Source: Brevibacterium rongguiense
Lineage (GTDB): Bacteria; Actinomycetota; Actinomycetes; Actinomycetales; Brevibacteriaceae
Direction of reading: 5' to 3'
NCBI RefSeq assembly: GCF_009857845.1
Contig: NZ_WWEQ01000004.1
Span: 28,186-92,185 of the forward strand
Length of the DNA: 64,000 nt
Every line of letters starts with the position of its first letter. The first letter of the stretch is position 1. Shown piece after piece: positions 33,779 through 44,890 of the stretch. Made by a program: the position numbers and the translations under genes. Below the pieces are notes generated by a model. It did not search any database. It worked only from the letters and a program-made list of their open reading frames with translations, and was not told where the DNA came from.

Positions 33779-34482
33779 GCCGCGTCCTCATCATCGTCAA
33801 CGACATCGAGTCCGGTCCCGGCCGCCTCACCCGGTGGCTCGTCGAGGAGGACCTCGAGTTCGACCTGCGCATCGGCAGCCACGGAGCACTGCCCACCCCG
33901 GAGGCGCTGGCCGACTACGCCGGGCTCATCATGCTGGGCGGCGGGCTCATGCCCGATGAGACCGACCGGGCGCCCTGGCTGCGCGAGGAGGCCGCGCTGG
34001 TCCGCACGGCCCTGGACTCCGGCCTGCCGCAGCTGGGCATCTGCCTCGGCGGCCAGCTCATCGCCCACGTGGGCGGGGGGCGCGTCGCGGCCCAGACAGG
34101 GGCCCCGGAGAAGGGCTCCACGCCCATCGAGCTCAGCGCCGCCGCCCGCGAGGATCGCGTGTTCGCGCAGGTCACACCGTCCACCGCGTTCATCGAAAGC
34201 CACGTGGACCGGATCCTCGAGATCCCGCCCGAGGCCGTGCTGCTGGCCAGCAGCACCCTGTGCGCCAATCAGGCGTTCCGCCTGGGCGAGGCCGCGTGGG
34301 GGCTCCAGTTCCACCCCGAGTCCGGCCCGGACAACGTGCGCCGCTGGGATCCCGCGGGCCTGGCGAAGCTCGGCTTCGACAAGGACGAGCTCATCGCCGC
34401 CGCCGATGCCGCGCAGCCGCAGACCGAGCGCGACGCCCGGGCGCTGCTGGCCGGCTTCGCCGGGGTGATCCGCGGGCGCTGA
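33775..34482 (+). CDS. class I glutamine amidotransferase-like protein
   Basis: The 235-residue protein has the nucleophile elbow LGICLGGQ (Cys near residue 90) and LQFHPES (His near 180), so the Cys-His-Glu triad is present. It resembles stand-alone GMP-synthase-type amidotransferase domains that hydrolyse gamma-glutamyl amides. ATG 33775 overlaps the M19 dipeptidase stop. No partner synthetase is nearby, so the acceptor is unknown. Confidence 0.87.
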   Translation: MSRVLIIVNDIESGPGRLTRWLVEEDLEFDLRIGSHGALPTPEALADYAGLIMLGGGLMPDETDRAPWLREEAALVRTALDSGLPQLGICLGGQLIAHVGGGRVAAQTGAPEKGSTPIELSAAAREDRVFAQVTPSTAFIESHVDRILEIPPEAVLLASSTLCANQAFRLGEAAWGLQFHPESGPDNVRRWDPAGLAKLGFDKDELIAAADAAQPQTERDARALLAGFAGVIRGR

Positions 34483-34503
34483 CGGGAGCCCGCCGGCGCC
34501 AGC

Positions 34504-35463
34504 TCACCAGGGCTTGGCACTCGAGTCGCCGCCGTCCCGGTCCTGATCCTGGCCCTGCCGGCGCTGGGCGCGCTGGGAGCGCTCCCGCAGGCGCTCGGCG
34601 CGCTCGTCGGCCGAGGCGGTGGAGCCCTGCGCGTCGCCCGCCGGCCGCCGCTGGGCCCCCGAGCGGCCGCCGCGCGTCCCCGTGTCGTCCTGGCCGTCAC
34701 TGGGTTGTCCGGCGCCCGCCCCTGTGCCGGACGTCCTGTCCGTGGATGTGCCACTGCCGGATGCGCCGGACGCAGCTGCGCTGTGCCCGGACTTCTTCCC
34801 GCCCTGTGCGCCGTCCTTCTCCGCGGACTTCCGCTGGGCCGCGCGCTGGGCGGCCTCGCGCTCCTCGCGGGCGCGGTGCTCGTCCTCGGCGCGGGTCCGC
34901 TCGATCCGCCGACGGGCCGCGTCGTTGGCGCGCGCAGCGGCGCTGCCGTCCGGGCGGCAGGACCGCGGGGCCTGCGCGAGGATCTCCGTCGCCTCCGAGA
35001 GCAGGCGGTGGCGCTGCGCGCGGTGCGCGGCGGTCGCCGTGTCCGTGTGCTCCGCGCGCTGTTCGAGCACCGCGGCGAGGTTCTGGCGGACGGCGCAGGC
35101 GGCGCGCTCGGGAGCGCGCGCCAGCGCCGTGCGCAAGCGCGCCTCGGCTGCGTCCAGATCGCCGGCCGCCGCGCGGGCGGTGCCGGCATCGAAGGGGCCG
35201 CGGTAGCCCCGCAGCGGGTCAAGGGACGTGTAGGCGTCGGCTCGCGCGGCGGCCGCGGTGTAGTCGCCGGCGCCGTACTGGGCGCAGCTGAGGCCCAGCA
35301 GTGCGGCGAGCACCAGGGCGTAGGCACCGCCGAGGGCGGCGAGCAGGCCGGCCGCCGCCCGCAGGACGCGCAGCGGTGCGGGCCTGCGCGGTTGCCGTGG
35401 GCGAGGCGCCGGTTCGGGTGCGCCCTCGGTGCGCACCGGGCGGGCTGGGGCCGTGGTCGTCAT
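34504..35463 (-). CDS. TPR-like membrane protein at the end of the MoxR/VWA operon (BatC-like)
   Basis: The 319-residue product has one membrane helix near residues 32-55 (LRVLRAAAGLLAALGGAYAL). A helical repeat region follows (SLDPLRGYRGPFDAGTARAA, GDLDAAEARLRTALARAPE), resembling TPR units of BatC. The tail is long, charged and rich in Ala, Arg, Gln and Gly and is probably disordered. ATG 35463 overlaps the stop of the second VWA gene. It would act with the two VWA proteins at the membrane; the function of Bat systems is not settled. Confidence 0.78.
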   Translation of the reverse strand: MTTTAPARPVRTEGAPEPAPRPRQPRRPAPLRVLRAAAGLLAALGGAYALVLAALLGLSCAQYGAGDYTAAAARADAYTSLDPLRGYRGPFDAGTARAAAGDLDAAEARLRTALARAPERAACAVRQNLAAVLEQRAEHTDTATAAHRAQRHRLLSEATEILAQAPRSCRPDGSAAARANDAARRRIERTRAEDEHRAREEREAAQRAAQRKSAEKDGAQGGKKSGHSAAASGASGSGTSTDRTSGTGAGAGQPSDGQDDTGTRGGRSGAQRRPAGDAQGSTASADERAERLRERSQRAQRRQGQDQDRDGGDSSAKPW

Positions 35464-36560
35464 GTCCGCCTCCTGGGCTGTGCGGTGCCGGTCGGCGTCC
35501 CCGCGCGCTGGGCGGGGCGGGGTGCGCGTCCGGCCGAGGTGCGCCCCACCGCGCGCAGGCGCACCCCGACGACCCCCGCCTCGGCGACGAGCAGGGCGAA
35601 CGCGGGCAGCAGGAAGAGCCAGAAGAACTCGCACCGCGTGTCCACCGCCGACGGGCCGCTCACGGCGATCGGATGGACCGCCGGGGTCTCCACCGCCGTG
35701 TTCAGCGACTGCCCGGCGCTGCGGTGGGCATAGGGCACGTGCAGCTGCGCGGCGATCGCGCGCAGCCGGTCCTCGTCGATGCGCGAGAGCGCCGCGGTGC
35801 CGGTCTGCGGGTCCTCGATGTAGGGCGGGGCCGCATCCGCACTCGGCTGCCCGGCGCCCGCGCTCGACCCGGGGACGGCCGCGCCGTAGCCGGCGGTGCG
35901 CCGCATCCGGCCGCCCTCGCGGGTGCCGTAGCCCAGCACCGCCCCGCCGGTGACCAGGCCCACCGCCTGGGCCATGGTCCTGGGCTCGCCCCGCGCCGTC
36001 TGCTCCCCGTCGCCCAGGTAGTAGACGTACCGGGAGCTGTCGGGCCGCTGCTCGCGGGCCCGTTCGAGCCGCTCGCCCAGCACCTCGGCGGCCTCCGCGA
36101 CCGAGCTGCCGGCCGAGCGGAAGGTCAGCTCCGGGCCCAGCACCTCGAGGGCGGAGCGCAGCGCGGCCGTGTCCGTCGTCAGCGGCATCCGGGCCTGTGC
36201 GGAGGAGTCGAACGCGATGAGGGAGAACCGCGCGCCCGGCAGGCGCGCGGCCAGGTCCGCCGCATCCCTGCGGACGCCGTCGAGCCGGGGGTGGGCGCCG
36301 TCCCAGTCCTCGGCCACCATCGAGGCCGTCGTGTCGACGACGAAGAAGACGTCCGCATCGGCCTCCGTGCGCGTCCCCGCCGCCTGCTGCGGCACGCCGG
36401 GGCGCACGGCGGCCGCGAGCACCAGGGCCACCAGCGCCAGCCGCGCGGCCCACTGCGCGCGCCGGCCGCGCTCGCGCACCGCGGCCCAGGCGCACAGGCC
36501 CAACAGGGCCGCGCCGCCTGCCGCGAGCAGCCAGAGCGGGAGCACGGGGTTGAGGGTCAT
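35460..36560 (-). CDS. von Willebrand A domain membrane protein (BatB-like)
   Basis: The 366-residue product has two N-terminal helices, then a VWA domain with the metal site VFFVVDTTASM (DxTxS) near residue 75 and FSLIAFDSSAQARMPLTTD. One C-terminal helix near residue 320 (FFWLFLLPAFALLVAEAG) completes it. Both helix sets keep the VWA domain at the membrane. It overlaps the genes on either side by 4 nt. Confidence 0.88.
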   Translation of the reverse strand: MTLNPVLPLWLLAAGGAALLGLCAWAAVRERGRRAQWAARLALVALVLAAAVRPGVPQQAAGTRTEADADVFFVVDTTASMVAEDWDGAHPRLDGVRRDAADLAARLPGARFSLIAFDSSAQARMPLTTDTAALRSALEVLGPELTFRSAGSSVAEAAEVLGERLERAREQRPDSSRYVYYLGDGEQTARGEPRTMAQAVGLVTGGAVLGYGTREGGRMRRTAGYGAAVPGSSAGAGQPSADAAPPYIEDPQTGTAALSRIDEDRLRAIAAQLHVPYAHRSAGQSLNTAVETPAVHPIAVSGPSAVDTRCEFFWLFLLPAFALLVAEAGVVGVRLRAVGRTSAGRAPRPAQRAGTPTGTAQPRRRT

Positions 36561-37527
36561 CGGCGCAGCCTCCAGGTGAGGACGATGTAGGCGGCGACAC
36601 CCGCCAGGGCGGCGAGGAGCGCGACTCGGGGCACGTCTCGGCTCACCGTGACGGCGGAGCCGGCGGTCAGCTTCGCCTCCTGCGCGGTGACAGCCGCGAC
36701 GATCTCGTCAGCCGGCCGGCCCCAGCCGAGCCGGAAGTGCGCCCCGCCGGAATCGGCGGCGAGATCGGCAAGCTCACCGGCCTCGGCTTTGAAGACGGCG
36801 GGCGGGGCGAGCGTGTAGATGCGCGCCCCCGTGCGCTTGACCACCGCGGCGGCCTGCGGCAGCGAGTAGAGGGGGCGGCCGCTGAGCTCGTTGTCCGTGG
36901 CGAAGACGAGGGCACGAGCGCGGTCCTCGCCGCGCCGGTCGAATCCGGCCGCGCACGCGGCCAGGCCATCGCCGATGAGCGACGAGCCGGACGCCGACGC
37001 GTCGTTCGTGCCCGCGATGAACCGGGTGCCCTTCGAACCGTGGGTGCGCAGGCCGTCGCGGGCCTCCTCGAGCGACGAGCGCGCGGCCGCGTAGTCGTCC
37101 GTGAGCGGGAAGACGGAGACCGCGGCGGAGCTGAAGACGGTCAGGCCGATCCGCTCCCCGCGGAACCGCTGGACCATCTCGAGGTAGCTGTCGAGGAGCT
37201 GGATGTCCGACGACGCCATCGAACCCGAGACATCCAGGCAGAGCATGACGTCGCGCCGGTAGCCCTGGGGATCGAAAGTCTCCGTGTGCATCGGCCGCGC
37301 GATTCCCACCAGGAGCCCCGCTCCGGTGAGCGCAGGATCGCTGCGGTGGCCAGCGCGGCCGCCAGGGCTCGGCGGCGGGCGCGGGCGAACGCGGGCAGGC
37401 CCGTGAGGCGGTGCAGGTGCGCGGCCGGCGCGTGCGCCCCTCGGGCACGGCCGATCATCAGGGCGCCGAGGACGGCCACGGCGCCCACCGCCGCGCAGCT
37501 CGCGGCCAGCCACCCGAGCGCGAACAT
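36557..37527 (-). pseudogene. von Willebrand A domain membrane protein (BatA-like), interrupted by a single-base frameshift
   Basis: The N-terminal helix and loop read from ATG 37527 (MFALGWLAASCAAVGAVAVL to ALATAAIL). At about 37331-37333 the frame then shifts: the sequel LTGAGLLVGIARPMHTETF and the VWA domain DVMLCLDVSGSMASSDI continue in another frame to the stop at 36557. The span of 971 nt is one base short of 324 codons, consistent with loss of one base in CTG(G)CGCTC. The MIDAS motif DVSGSM and the C-terminal helix are intact. It overlaps its neighbours in tight operon fashion. Real inactivation or a sequencing error are both possible. Confidence 0.82.
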
Positions 37528-38228
37528 CAGCGCGCCTCGCGAACGGCTGCGGGCACCGTGGGCGCGGGACCGCGGCCGGTGGGGGCTGCACCGGCGTGGG
37601 CGGCACGGGCACTGGCCGGCGTGCAGGCGCCGACCGGCCCTCTGGCGCCGACCGGTCCGGAGCCGCGGGAGGCCCCGAGCGCGGCGGGCCGCTGACCACC
37701 GTCGGTCCCGGCGATGAGGCGGCGGACCGCGCGCAGGGCGCCGCGGGTCGCGGCGCCGTCCAGCGGGGGACCATCCTGCGCGGGGGGCGTGCCGTGCGCA
37801 CGCAGGGTGGGGGCACCCGCGGTACGTCCCGCGGCCGGTTCGGCTGCGAACTCGAGCGCGTAGAGCCGCTCGATGACGGTCGCCGCCGGCGCGAAGCGGG
37901 CGCGCAGGTCGCGCAGGTGCAGGGCGGCGGCATCGACGCCCCGCGCCTCGGCGCAGTAGTCGCGGACCAGCCGGCCCAGCGCCAGCGCGCAGCCGCGGGC
38001 ATCGAGCTCACCGGCCTCCCAGCGGCCCTCGATGGCGCCGATGCGGCGCTCGTAGACCACCGCGAGTCGGGCGGGCGGCACGGCACCCGAGGCGCCCCCG
38101 CGCAGGGTGCGCAGGGCGCGGCGTAGGAGCGGCCACGCGAGCACGGCTGCGCTCACGGCCACCAGGGCGGCTCCCAGCAGCGGCCAGCCGGCGGCAGCCT
38201 GCACGGGGGCGCTCAGGTCAGCGCTCAT
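37527..38228 (-). CDS. hypothetical membrane-anchored protein of the MoxR/VWA operon
   Basis: The 233-residue product has one N-terminal helix (residues about 14-34), then an amphipathic domain (YERRIGAIEGRWEAGELDAR, ALALGRLVRDYCAEARGVDA). The Pro/Ala/Gly-rich tail is probably unstructured. It occupies the place of the small DUF4381-like protein often found between DUF58 and VWA genes. It overlaps DUF58 by 11 nt and the first VWA gene by 3 nt. No catalytic motif is seen. Confidence 0.72.
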   Translation of the reverse strand: MSADLSAPVQAAAGWPLLGAALVAVSAAVLAWPLLRRALRTLRGGASGAVPPARLAVVYERRIGAIEGRWEAGELDARGCALALGRLVRDYCAEARGVDAAALHLRDLRARFAPAATVIERLYALEFAAEPAAGRTAGAPTLRAHGTPPAQDGPPLDGAATRGALRAVRRLIAGTDGGQRPAALGASRGSGPVGARGPVGACTPASARAAHAGAAPTGRGPAPTVPAAVREAR

Positions 38229-39258
38229 GGGCGGCCTCCCGGAGCATGCGGCGCAGGGCCGGCGCCGCGCCCGCAGTGCCGGGAATGCGCGCGTGGGGGA
38301 CCGCCAGGCCGCGCAGCCGGGCGTCGAGCGCGGCGCGGCGCTGCGCCTCGGCGGCCTCGTAGGCCTCCGCGAGACCCGGCGCGGCCAGCAGCTCCGCGAG
38401 GATCCGCGTGCCGGAGGCCGGATCGACGGGCTCGCGCCCGGTGCCGGCGAAGCCCGTGAGGTGGGCGTCTGCCACCGTGATCCAGAAGACCTCGTGCTGG
38501 GCCCGCAGCCGTGTGAGCAGGCGGAAGTCGGCGGGGGTCAGCGCAGCCTCGTCGGCGATGACGAGCAGGACGCAGCGGCCCGCGAGGCGCTCGGCGGCCC
38601 AGCGCAGCGGTTCGCGGATGTGAGCCGATTTCCCGCACCCACCGGCCCGGCTGCCGTACCGGGCGGCGCCGCTCGATCCCGCCGCGCGCGGCACGAGCCG
38701 GCGCGTGCGCCGGCGCAGGACGCCGCGGTGTGGGGCGTGCCCGCCCGGCACCGCCGCCGGGGCGCAGAAGACCGGGGCGCGCAGCACCGCCTCGAGTCCG
38801 GTGCTCGAGGCGACCGGGGCGCTCATCCGCACCGGGTCGACGCCGTCGCCCGGACCGGCGGCGCTGCCTGCCCCGCCCGCGATGAGGCCGACGGCGTCGC
38901 CGTGGCGCACCGCCGCGGTGCCCAGCAGCGCGGCGGTGCAGAGCGCGACCTCCCGCTTGACCTCGCCCGAGGCCGCGAGGGCGGAGAACTCGGCTCCACC
39001 GGCGGTCACGAGGAGCACCCGGCGGCGGCGGTAGGCGGTGTAGCGCTTGACGATGGGCTCATCGCGGCGGGCACTGGCCAGCCAGTCGATGTCGCGCACC
39101 AGGTCACCGGCCTCGTACTCCCGCAGGTCGCTGACGTCCAGGCTGCGGCCGTGCAGCGCGGAGGCGTAGTCGCCGTCGAGCTGGCCGGCCGCCCGGGCCA
39201 GCGCCGGCAGGCGCAGCTCCCGGGCGTGGGCGGCCGCTTCGCGCGCGAGCCCGCTCAC
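38218..39258 (-). CDS. DUF58 domain protein
   Basis: The 346-residue product has the DUF58 signature near residues 38-65: [20 protein letters not shown], then [17 protein letters not shown]. The rest is a VWA-like fold with [22 protein letters not shown] 39258 overlaps the moxR stop (GTGA) and fits the family N-terminus. DUF58 proteins occur with MoxR ATPases and VWA proteins; the pathway is undefined. Confidence 0.87.
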   Translation of the reverse strand: MSGLAREAAAHARELRLPALARAAGQLDGDYASALHGRSLDVSDLREYEAGDLVRDIDWLASARRDEPIVKRYTAYRRRRVLLVTAGGAEFSALAASGEVKREVALCTAALLGTAAVRHGDAVGLIAGGAGSAAGPGDGVDPVRMSAPVASSTGLEAVLRAPVFCAPAAVPGGHAPHRGVLRRRTRRLVPRAAGSSGAARYGSRAGGCGKSAHIREPLRWAAERLAGRCVLLVIADEAALTPADFRLLTRLRAQHEVFWITVADAHLTGFAGTGREPVDPASGTRILAELLAAPGLAEAYEAAEAQRRAALDARLRGLAVPHARIPGTAGAAPALRRMLREAAHER

Positions 39259-40394
39259 GGCGCCCTCACCGCCCCGACGACGGCGGCCACGATGTCGCGG
39301 GGCCTGACTTCCAGCGCCCGGGCCTCGAACGTCAGGCCGATGCGGTGGCACAGCACGCGCGGGGCGAGGTCCGCGACGTCCTCCGGGATGACGAAGGCGC
39401 GCCCGCGCAGCAGCGCGAGCGCCTTGGCGCACGCGGTGAAGGCGATCGACGCGCGCGGTGAGGCGCCGCACGCGATGTGCTCGGCCAGCGCGCCCAGCCG
39501 CGGGGGAGGCGTGCGGCCGGTGCGCCCGCCCGTGCGGGTCGCCGCGACGATGGCGACGATGTAACGGCTGATCGCGGGGTCGATGTACGTGGCCGCGGCG
39601 GCCGCGCGCAGGGTGCGCACCTGGGCCAGCGAGCAGGCCCGGCGGTCTGCGCCGTCCCCGGTGCCCAGCGTTCCCGCCTCGAGCCGGCGCAGCATCTCCA
39701 GCTCCTCGGCCTGCGTGGGGTAGGCGAGGACGTCCTTGAGGGCGAAGCGGTCGAGCTGGGCCTCCGGCAGCGCATACGTGCCCTCCTGGTCGAGCGGGTT
39801 CTGGGTGGCCAGGACCAGGAACGGGTCCGGCAGCTCGAAGCGCTGTCCGCCGATCGTCGTCTGCTTCTCCGCCATCGCCTCGAGCATGGCGCTCTGCGTC
39901 TTCGCGCTCGAGCGGTTGATCTCATCGAGCAGCACGATGTTGGCGTGGACGGGCCCCAGCCGCGTCTCGAAGCGGCCGTCGCTGAGCACCTGGGCGCCGA
40001 TGATGTCCGAGGGCAGTAGGTCCGGGGTGCCCTGGATGCGCGAGAACGTCCCGTCCACGGCGTGCGCGAGGGCCTGGGCCCCGGTGGTCTTCGCCAGGCC
40101 CGGCACGCTCTCGAGGAGCACGTGGCCGCCCGTGAGCAGGCCCAGCAGGAGCGTCTCCCGCAGGCGGTGCTGGCCCACGAGGGCTGCGTCGAGGCACCGG
40201 TCGATGGCGGCCAGCGCGGCATCCGCGTCCGGGTCGGTGCGCGAGTGGGGCGGGGTGGTTCGGGCGCCGGCCGGGCCGGCGGACCGGGCCCGCCCCTGGG
40301 CCGTGCGGCGCACGGGGGCGGGCCCCGGCCACGGTTCGGCGCCGCGGGTCCCCGCGAGCGGGTGTGCCTGTGGGCTGTGCGCTGGTGCCGTCAT
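39255..40394 (-). CDS. MoxR-family AAA+ ATPase
   Basis: The 379-residue protein has a Pro/Arg-rich N-terminal extension of about 60 residues, then the MoxR core: [20 protein letters not shown] (Walker A), [20 protein letters not shown] (Walker B), [16 protein letters not shown] and AQLDRFALK. It is thought to act as a chaperone that activates the VWA proteins. AAGGGAG precedes ATG 40394, supporting the extended start. It is the first gene of a six-gene operon (moxR, DUF58, hypothetical, VWA, VWA, TPR). Confidence 0.93.
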   Translation of the reverse strand: MTAPAHSPQAHPLAGTRGAEPWPGPAPVRRTAQGRARSAGPAGARTTPPHSRTDPDADAALAAIDRCLDAALVGQHRLRETLLLGLLTGGHVLLESVPGLAKTTGAQALAHAVDGTFSRIQGTPDLLPSDIIGAQVLSDGRFETRLGPVHANIVLLDEINRSSAKTQSAMLEAMAEKQTTIGGQRFELPDPFLVLATQNPLDQEGTYALPEAQLDRFALKDVLAYPTQAEELEMLRRLEAGTLGTGDGADRRACSLAQVRTLRAAAAATYIDPAISRYIVAIVAATRTGGRTGRTPPPRLGALAEHIACGASPRASIAFTACAKALALLRGRAFVIPEDVADLAPRVLCHRIGLTFEARALEVRPRDIVAAVVGAVRAP

Positions 40395-40549
40395 GCGCGT
40401 GCTCCCTTCGCCTCCGGCGCCCGTGCGACGCCGCTGCCGCCCGGCTGCGTGCCGGTGGTCTCACGCTAGGGGCGCCGGCGGGCCGGTCGGGGGCGCGGCT
40501 GTGACAGGGCGGGTGCGGCTGTGGCGAAAGCGGCACAAAGATTTTTTCC

Positions 40550-40558
40550 TGTGGACAA
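40550..40558. promoter_or_regulatory. DnaA-box match upstream of nrdHIEF
   Basis: TGTGGACAA (complement TTGTCCACA) exactly matches the DnaA box favoured in actinobacteria. It lies in the 499-nt region between moxR and nrdH, about 340 nt before nrdH. DnaA control of nrd genes is known in E. coli; here it is only a suggestion. Confidence 0.4.
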
Positions 40559-40733
40559 ACCCGCCCTTCCTGGGGAGGACGGGACCTCCGCTCGGGGAGG
40601 CGAGCAGGGACGATTGCCGGGTGCGGGCGCGAATGCGCAGGTGATCGAACTACACCGGTGTTCTTCGGTTCTCCACCGCCCTGTGCAGGGCCCATCCGCA
40701 CCCTGTGCACGGCGACGCGCGGTGGGGCGAACC

Positions 40734-40791
40734 ACACTGGTGTAACACACCATATGGGGGTACGGTTGGCGCCAGACACAACATCTTGTGG
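40734..40791 (+). promoter_or_regulatory. nrdHIEF promoter region with NrdR-box-like sites
   Basis: ACACAACATCTTGTGG (40776-40791) closely fits the 16-nt NrdR box. A weaker copy, ACACCATATGGGGGTA, begins 29 bp upstream (40747-40762). A -10-like TACGGT lies at 40761-40766, so both boxes flank the promoter. The short palindromic ACACTGGTGT (40734-40743) and ACACCGGTGT (40652-40661) are further related motifs. NrdR would repress the operon when dATP is plentiful. Confidence 0.6.
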
Positions 40792-40893
40792 TCGCCCCGC
40801 TTGCGGACAAACTCCGGAAATCGCCCGGATTCCCGCCTCGCAGGCCCGCCGCGCCCCAAGCACCGCCCCGTGAACCGCTGGAGGAACCAGGAC

Positions 40894-41142
40894 ATGATCA
40901 CCGTCTACACGAAGCCCGCGTGCGTGCAGTGCAACGCGACCTACCGCGCCCTCGATGCCAAGGGCGTCGACTACCGCTCCGTCGACCTCAGCGTCGACCC
41001 GGATGCGCTCGACGTGGTCAAGGCGATGGGCTACCTGCAGGCTCCGGTCGTCGTGACGGACAGCGATCACTGGTCGGGCTTCCGCCCGGACAAGATCGCC
41101 GCGCTCGGCAGCGGCGCCGCAGCCGCCTCCGTCGTCGCCTGA
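40894..41142 (+). CDS. nrdH: glutaredoxin-like protein NrdH
   Basis: The 82-residue thioredoxin-fold protein has the redox motif CVQC (in [15 protein letters not shown]) and the C-terminal WSGFRPDKI that marks NrdH. It supplies electrons to the class Ib ribonucleotide reductase. GGAGGAACC precedes ATG 40894. It is the first gene of nrdHIEF. Confidence 0.95.
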   Translation: MITVYTKPACVQCNATYRALDAKGVDYRSVDLSVDPDALDVVKAMGYLQAPVVVTDSDHWSGFRPDKIAALGSGAAAASVVA

Positions 41143-41161
41143 GCCCGCGGGAGGTCCGACG

Positions 41162-41572
41162 ATGCTCGTCGTCTACTACTCCAGCAGCTCGGAATACACC
41201 CACCGCTTCGCCCAGAAGCTCTCGCACCCCAGCATGCGCCTGCCGCTGCTGACGCGGGACGCGGCCGTGGAGGTCGATGAGCCGTACGCGCTCATCACCC
41301 CCACGTACGGCGCAGGGCCCAACCGAGGGTCCGTGCCCAAGCAGATCAAGAAATTCCTCAGCATCGAAGGCAACCGGGAGCTCCTGCGCGGAGTAATCGG
41401 GGCCGGGAACACGAACTTCGGCGAGAACTACTGCCGCGCGGCCCACCTCGTGGCCCGCAAGTGCGACGTGCCCGTCCTCTACCGCTTCGAGCTGCTGGGA
41501 ACCCCCGAAGACGTCGCCAACGTGAACAACGGATTGGAATCACTGTGTCAACGACAGCAGTACGCGACCTAG
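41162..41572 (+). CDS. nrdI: flavodoxin-like protein NrdI
   Basis: The 136-residue flavodoxin begins [16 protein letters not shown] and has the flavin-binding TPTYGAG and [13 protein letters not shown] regions. It provides the oxidant for assembling the manganese cofactor of NrdF. It starts 19 nt after nrdH; nrdE begins inside its 3' end. Confidence 0.95.
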   Translation: MLVVYYSSSSEYTHRFAQKLSHPSMRLPLLTRDAAVEVDEPYALITPTYGAGPNRGSVPKQIKKFLSIEGNRELLRGVIGAGNTNFGENYCRAAHLVARKCDVPVLYRFELLGTPEDVANVNNGLESLCQRQQYAT

Positions 41573-43704
41573 AGTCGATCGTCCGCGAGGACACGGAGCT
41601 CGACTACCACGCGCTCAACGCGATGCTCAACCTGTACGACCAGGACGGGCGCATCCAGTTCGAGCGCGACCGGCAGGCCGCTCGCCAGTACTTCCTGCAG
41701 CACGTGAACAACAACACCGTGTTCTTCCACGACCTGCGCGAGAAGCTCGACTACCTCGTCGAGCACGACTACTACGAGCCCGAGGTGCTCGAGCAGTACT
41801 CGTTCGAGTTCATCGAGCGCCTGTCGAAGCTCGCGTACGCGCGCAAGTTCCGCTTCCAGACGTTCCTGGGCGCGTTCAAGTTCTACACCTCGTACACGCT
41901 CAAGACGTTCGACGGCAAGCGCTACCTGGAGCGCTTCGAGGACCGCGTCGTCATGGTGGCGCTGTTCCTGGCCCGCGGCGATGAGGCCCTGGCCACCCAG
42001 CTCGTCGAGGAGATCATCGCCGGGCGCTTCCAGCCGGCCACGCCCACGTTCCTCAACGCGGGCAAGAAGCAGCGCGGCGAGCTCGTGTCCTGCTTCCTGC
42101 TGCGCATCGAGGACAATATGGAGTCCATCGGGCGCTCGATCAACTCGGCGCTCCAGCTGTCCAAGCGCGGCGGCGGCGTGGCCTTCAGCCTCACGAACAT
42201 CCGCGAGTCCGGCGCGCCGATCAAGAAGATCGAGAACCAGTCCTCCGGCGTCATCCCCGTCATGAAGCTGCTCGAGGACTCGTTCTCCTACGCCAACCAG
42301 CTGGGCGCCCGGCAGGGCGCGGGCGCGGTCTACCTCAACGCCCACCACCCGGACATCTACCGCTTCCTCGACACGAAGCGGGAGAACGCGGACGAGAAGA
42401 TCCGCATCAAGACGCTGAGCCTGGGCGTCGTCATCCCGGACATCACGTTCGAGCTGGCGAAGAAGAACGAGGACATGTACCTCTTCAGCCCGTACGACGT
42501 GCAGCAGGCCTACGGCGTGCCCTTCACGGAGATCTCCGTGACGGAGAAGTACGACGAGATGGTCGACAATCCGCACATCCGGAAGACGAAGATCAACGCC
42601 CGCGAGTTCTTCCAGACGCTCGCGGAGATCCAGTTCGAGTCCGGCTACCCGTACATCATGTACGAGGACACCGTGAACCGGGCCAACCCCATCGACGGCA
42701 AGGTCACGATGTCGAACCTGTGCTCGGAGATCCTCCAGGTCTCAGAGCCCAGCACGTACAACGACGACCTGTCCTACGCCGAGGTGGGCAAGGACATCTC
42801 GTGCAACCTGGGCTCGCTCAACATCGCCCTGACGATGGACTCCGAGGACTTCGGCCGGACCGTCGAGACCGCCATCCGCGGCCTCACCGCGGTCTCGGAG
42901 ACCTCGAACATCTCCTCGGTGCCCTCGATCGACCGCGGCAACGACATGTCCCACGCGATCGGCCTGGGGCAGATGAACCTGCACGGCTACCTCGCCCGCG
43001 AGCGCATCCACTACGGCTCCGAGGAGGGGCTGGACTTCACGAACATGTACTTCTACACCGTGGTCTACCACTGCGTGCGGGCGTCCATGGAGATCGCGAA
43101 GGAGCGCGGCCGCGCGTTCGCCGGCTTCGAGCGCTCGAAGTACGCCACCGGCGAGTACTTCGACACCTACACGGAGAAGGAGTGGGCGCCGCGCACGCAG
43201 CGCATCGCGGACCTCTTCGAGGCCGCCGGCGTGCACATCCCCACCCAGGAGGACTGGCGCGAGCTCAAGGAGCAGGTCGCCCAGCACGGCATCTACAACC
43301 AGAACCTGCAGGCGGTGCCGCCCACGGGCTCCATCTCCTACATCAACAACTCCACCTCGTCGATCCACCCCGTGGCCTCGCGCATCGAGATCCGCAAGGA
43401 GGGCAAGATCGGGCGCGTGTACTACCCGGCGCCCTTCATGGACAACGACAACCTGGACTACTACCAGGATGCCTACGAGGTGGGCTACGAGAAGATCATC
43501 GACACGTACGCCGAGGCCACCCAGCACGTGGACCAGGGCCTGTCGCTCACGCTGTTCTTCAAGGACACCGCGACGACCCGCGACGTCAACCGCGCGCAGA
43601 TCTACGCGTGGCGCAAGGGCATCAAGACCGTCTACTACATCCGCATCCGGCAGCTCGCGCTGCAGGGCACGGAGGTCGAGGGCTGCGTGTCCTGCATGCT
43701 CTGA
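41545..43704 (+). CDS. nrdE: class Ib ribonucleoside-diphosphate reductase, large subunit
   Basis: The 719-residue protein reduces NDPs to dNDPs. It shows [19 protein letters not shown], the first active-site cysteine in [18 protein letters not shown], the second in [15 protein letters not shown] and the redox pair in the C-terminal tail VEGCVSCML. There is no N-terminal ATP-cone of the overall-activity type, as expected for NrdE. GTG 41545 overlaps nrdI by 28 nt and is preferred to upstream in-frame starts because the family begins near RDLESIV. Confidence 0.96.
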   Translation: MSTTAVRDLESIVREDTELDYHALNAMLNLYDQDGRIQFERDRQAARQYFLQHVNNNTVFFHDLREKLDYLVEHDYYEPEVLEQYSFEFIERLSKLAYARKFRFQTFLGAFKFYTSYTLKTFDGKRYLERFEDRVVMVALFLARGDEALATQLVEEIIAGRFQPATPTFLNAGKKQRGELVSCFLLRIEDNMESIGRSINSALQLSKRGGGVAFSLTNIRESGAPIKKIENQSSGVIPVMKLLEDSFSYANQLGARQGAGAVYLNAHHPDIYRFLDTKRENADEKIRIKTLSLGVVIPDITFELAKKNEDMYLFSPYDVQQAYGVPFTEISVTEKYDEMVDNPHIRKTKINAREFFQTLAEIQFESGYPYIMYEDTVNRANPIDGKVTMSNLCSEILQVSEPSTYNDDLSYAEVGKDISCNLGSLNIALTMDSEDFGRTVETAIRGLTAVSETSNISSVPSIDRGNDMSHAIGLGQMNLHGYLARERIHYGSEEGLDFTNMYFYTVVYHCVRASMEIAKERGRAFAGFERSKYATGEYFDTYTEKEWAPRTQRIADLFEAAGVHIPTQEDWRELKEQVAQHGIYNQNLQAVPPTGSISYINNSTSSIHPVASRIEIRKEGKIGRVYYPAPFMDNDNLDYYQDAYEVGYEKIIDTYAEATQHVDQGLSLTLFFKDTATTRDVNRAQIYAWRKGIKTVYYIRIRQLALQGTEVEGCVSCML

Positions 43705-43790
43705 GGCCCGCCGCCTGAGGGCGGTGGGCGCCGCGGGGCGACCCGCGGGAGGAATGGGAGCGCCGGCGCACCGCGCGGCGCCTGCGATAG

Positions 43791-44783
<993 letters not shown>

Positions 44784-44795
44784 AGCCCAGAACGT

Positions 44796-44820
44796 GCGGA
44801 CAGCGGTCCACCGCTGCCGC
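44796..44820 (+). terminator. weak hairpin after nrdF
   Basis: An imperfect stem (CAGCGGT with ACCGCTG plus flanking GCGG/CCGC around one mismatch) lies 13 nt after nrdF. No T tract follows. Confidence 0.4.
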
Positions 44821-44890
44821 TCGGCGGCCCATCGGATGCCTCATCGGCTCCGGTGGGCCACTTGCGCGTGGCACGTGCGGCGCGCGCCGC

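Noticed and set aside
34504..36600. Single 698-codon minus-strand frame spanning the TPR and second VWA genes
   Set aside because: Only its last 319 codons are the TPR-like gene; the first part is an out-of-frame reading of the VWA gene, which has its own start and MIDAS motif.
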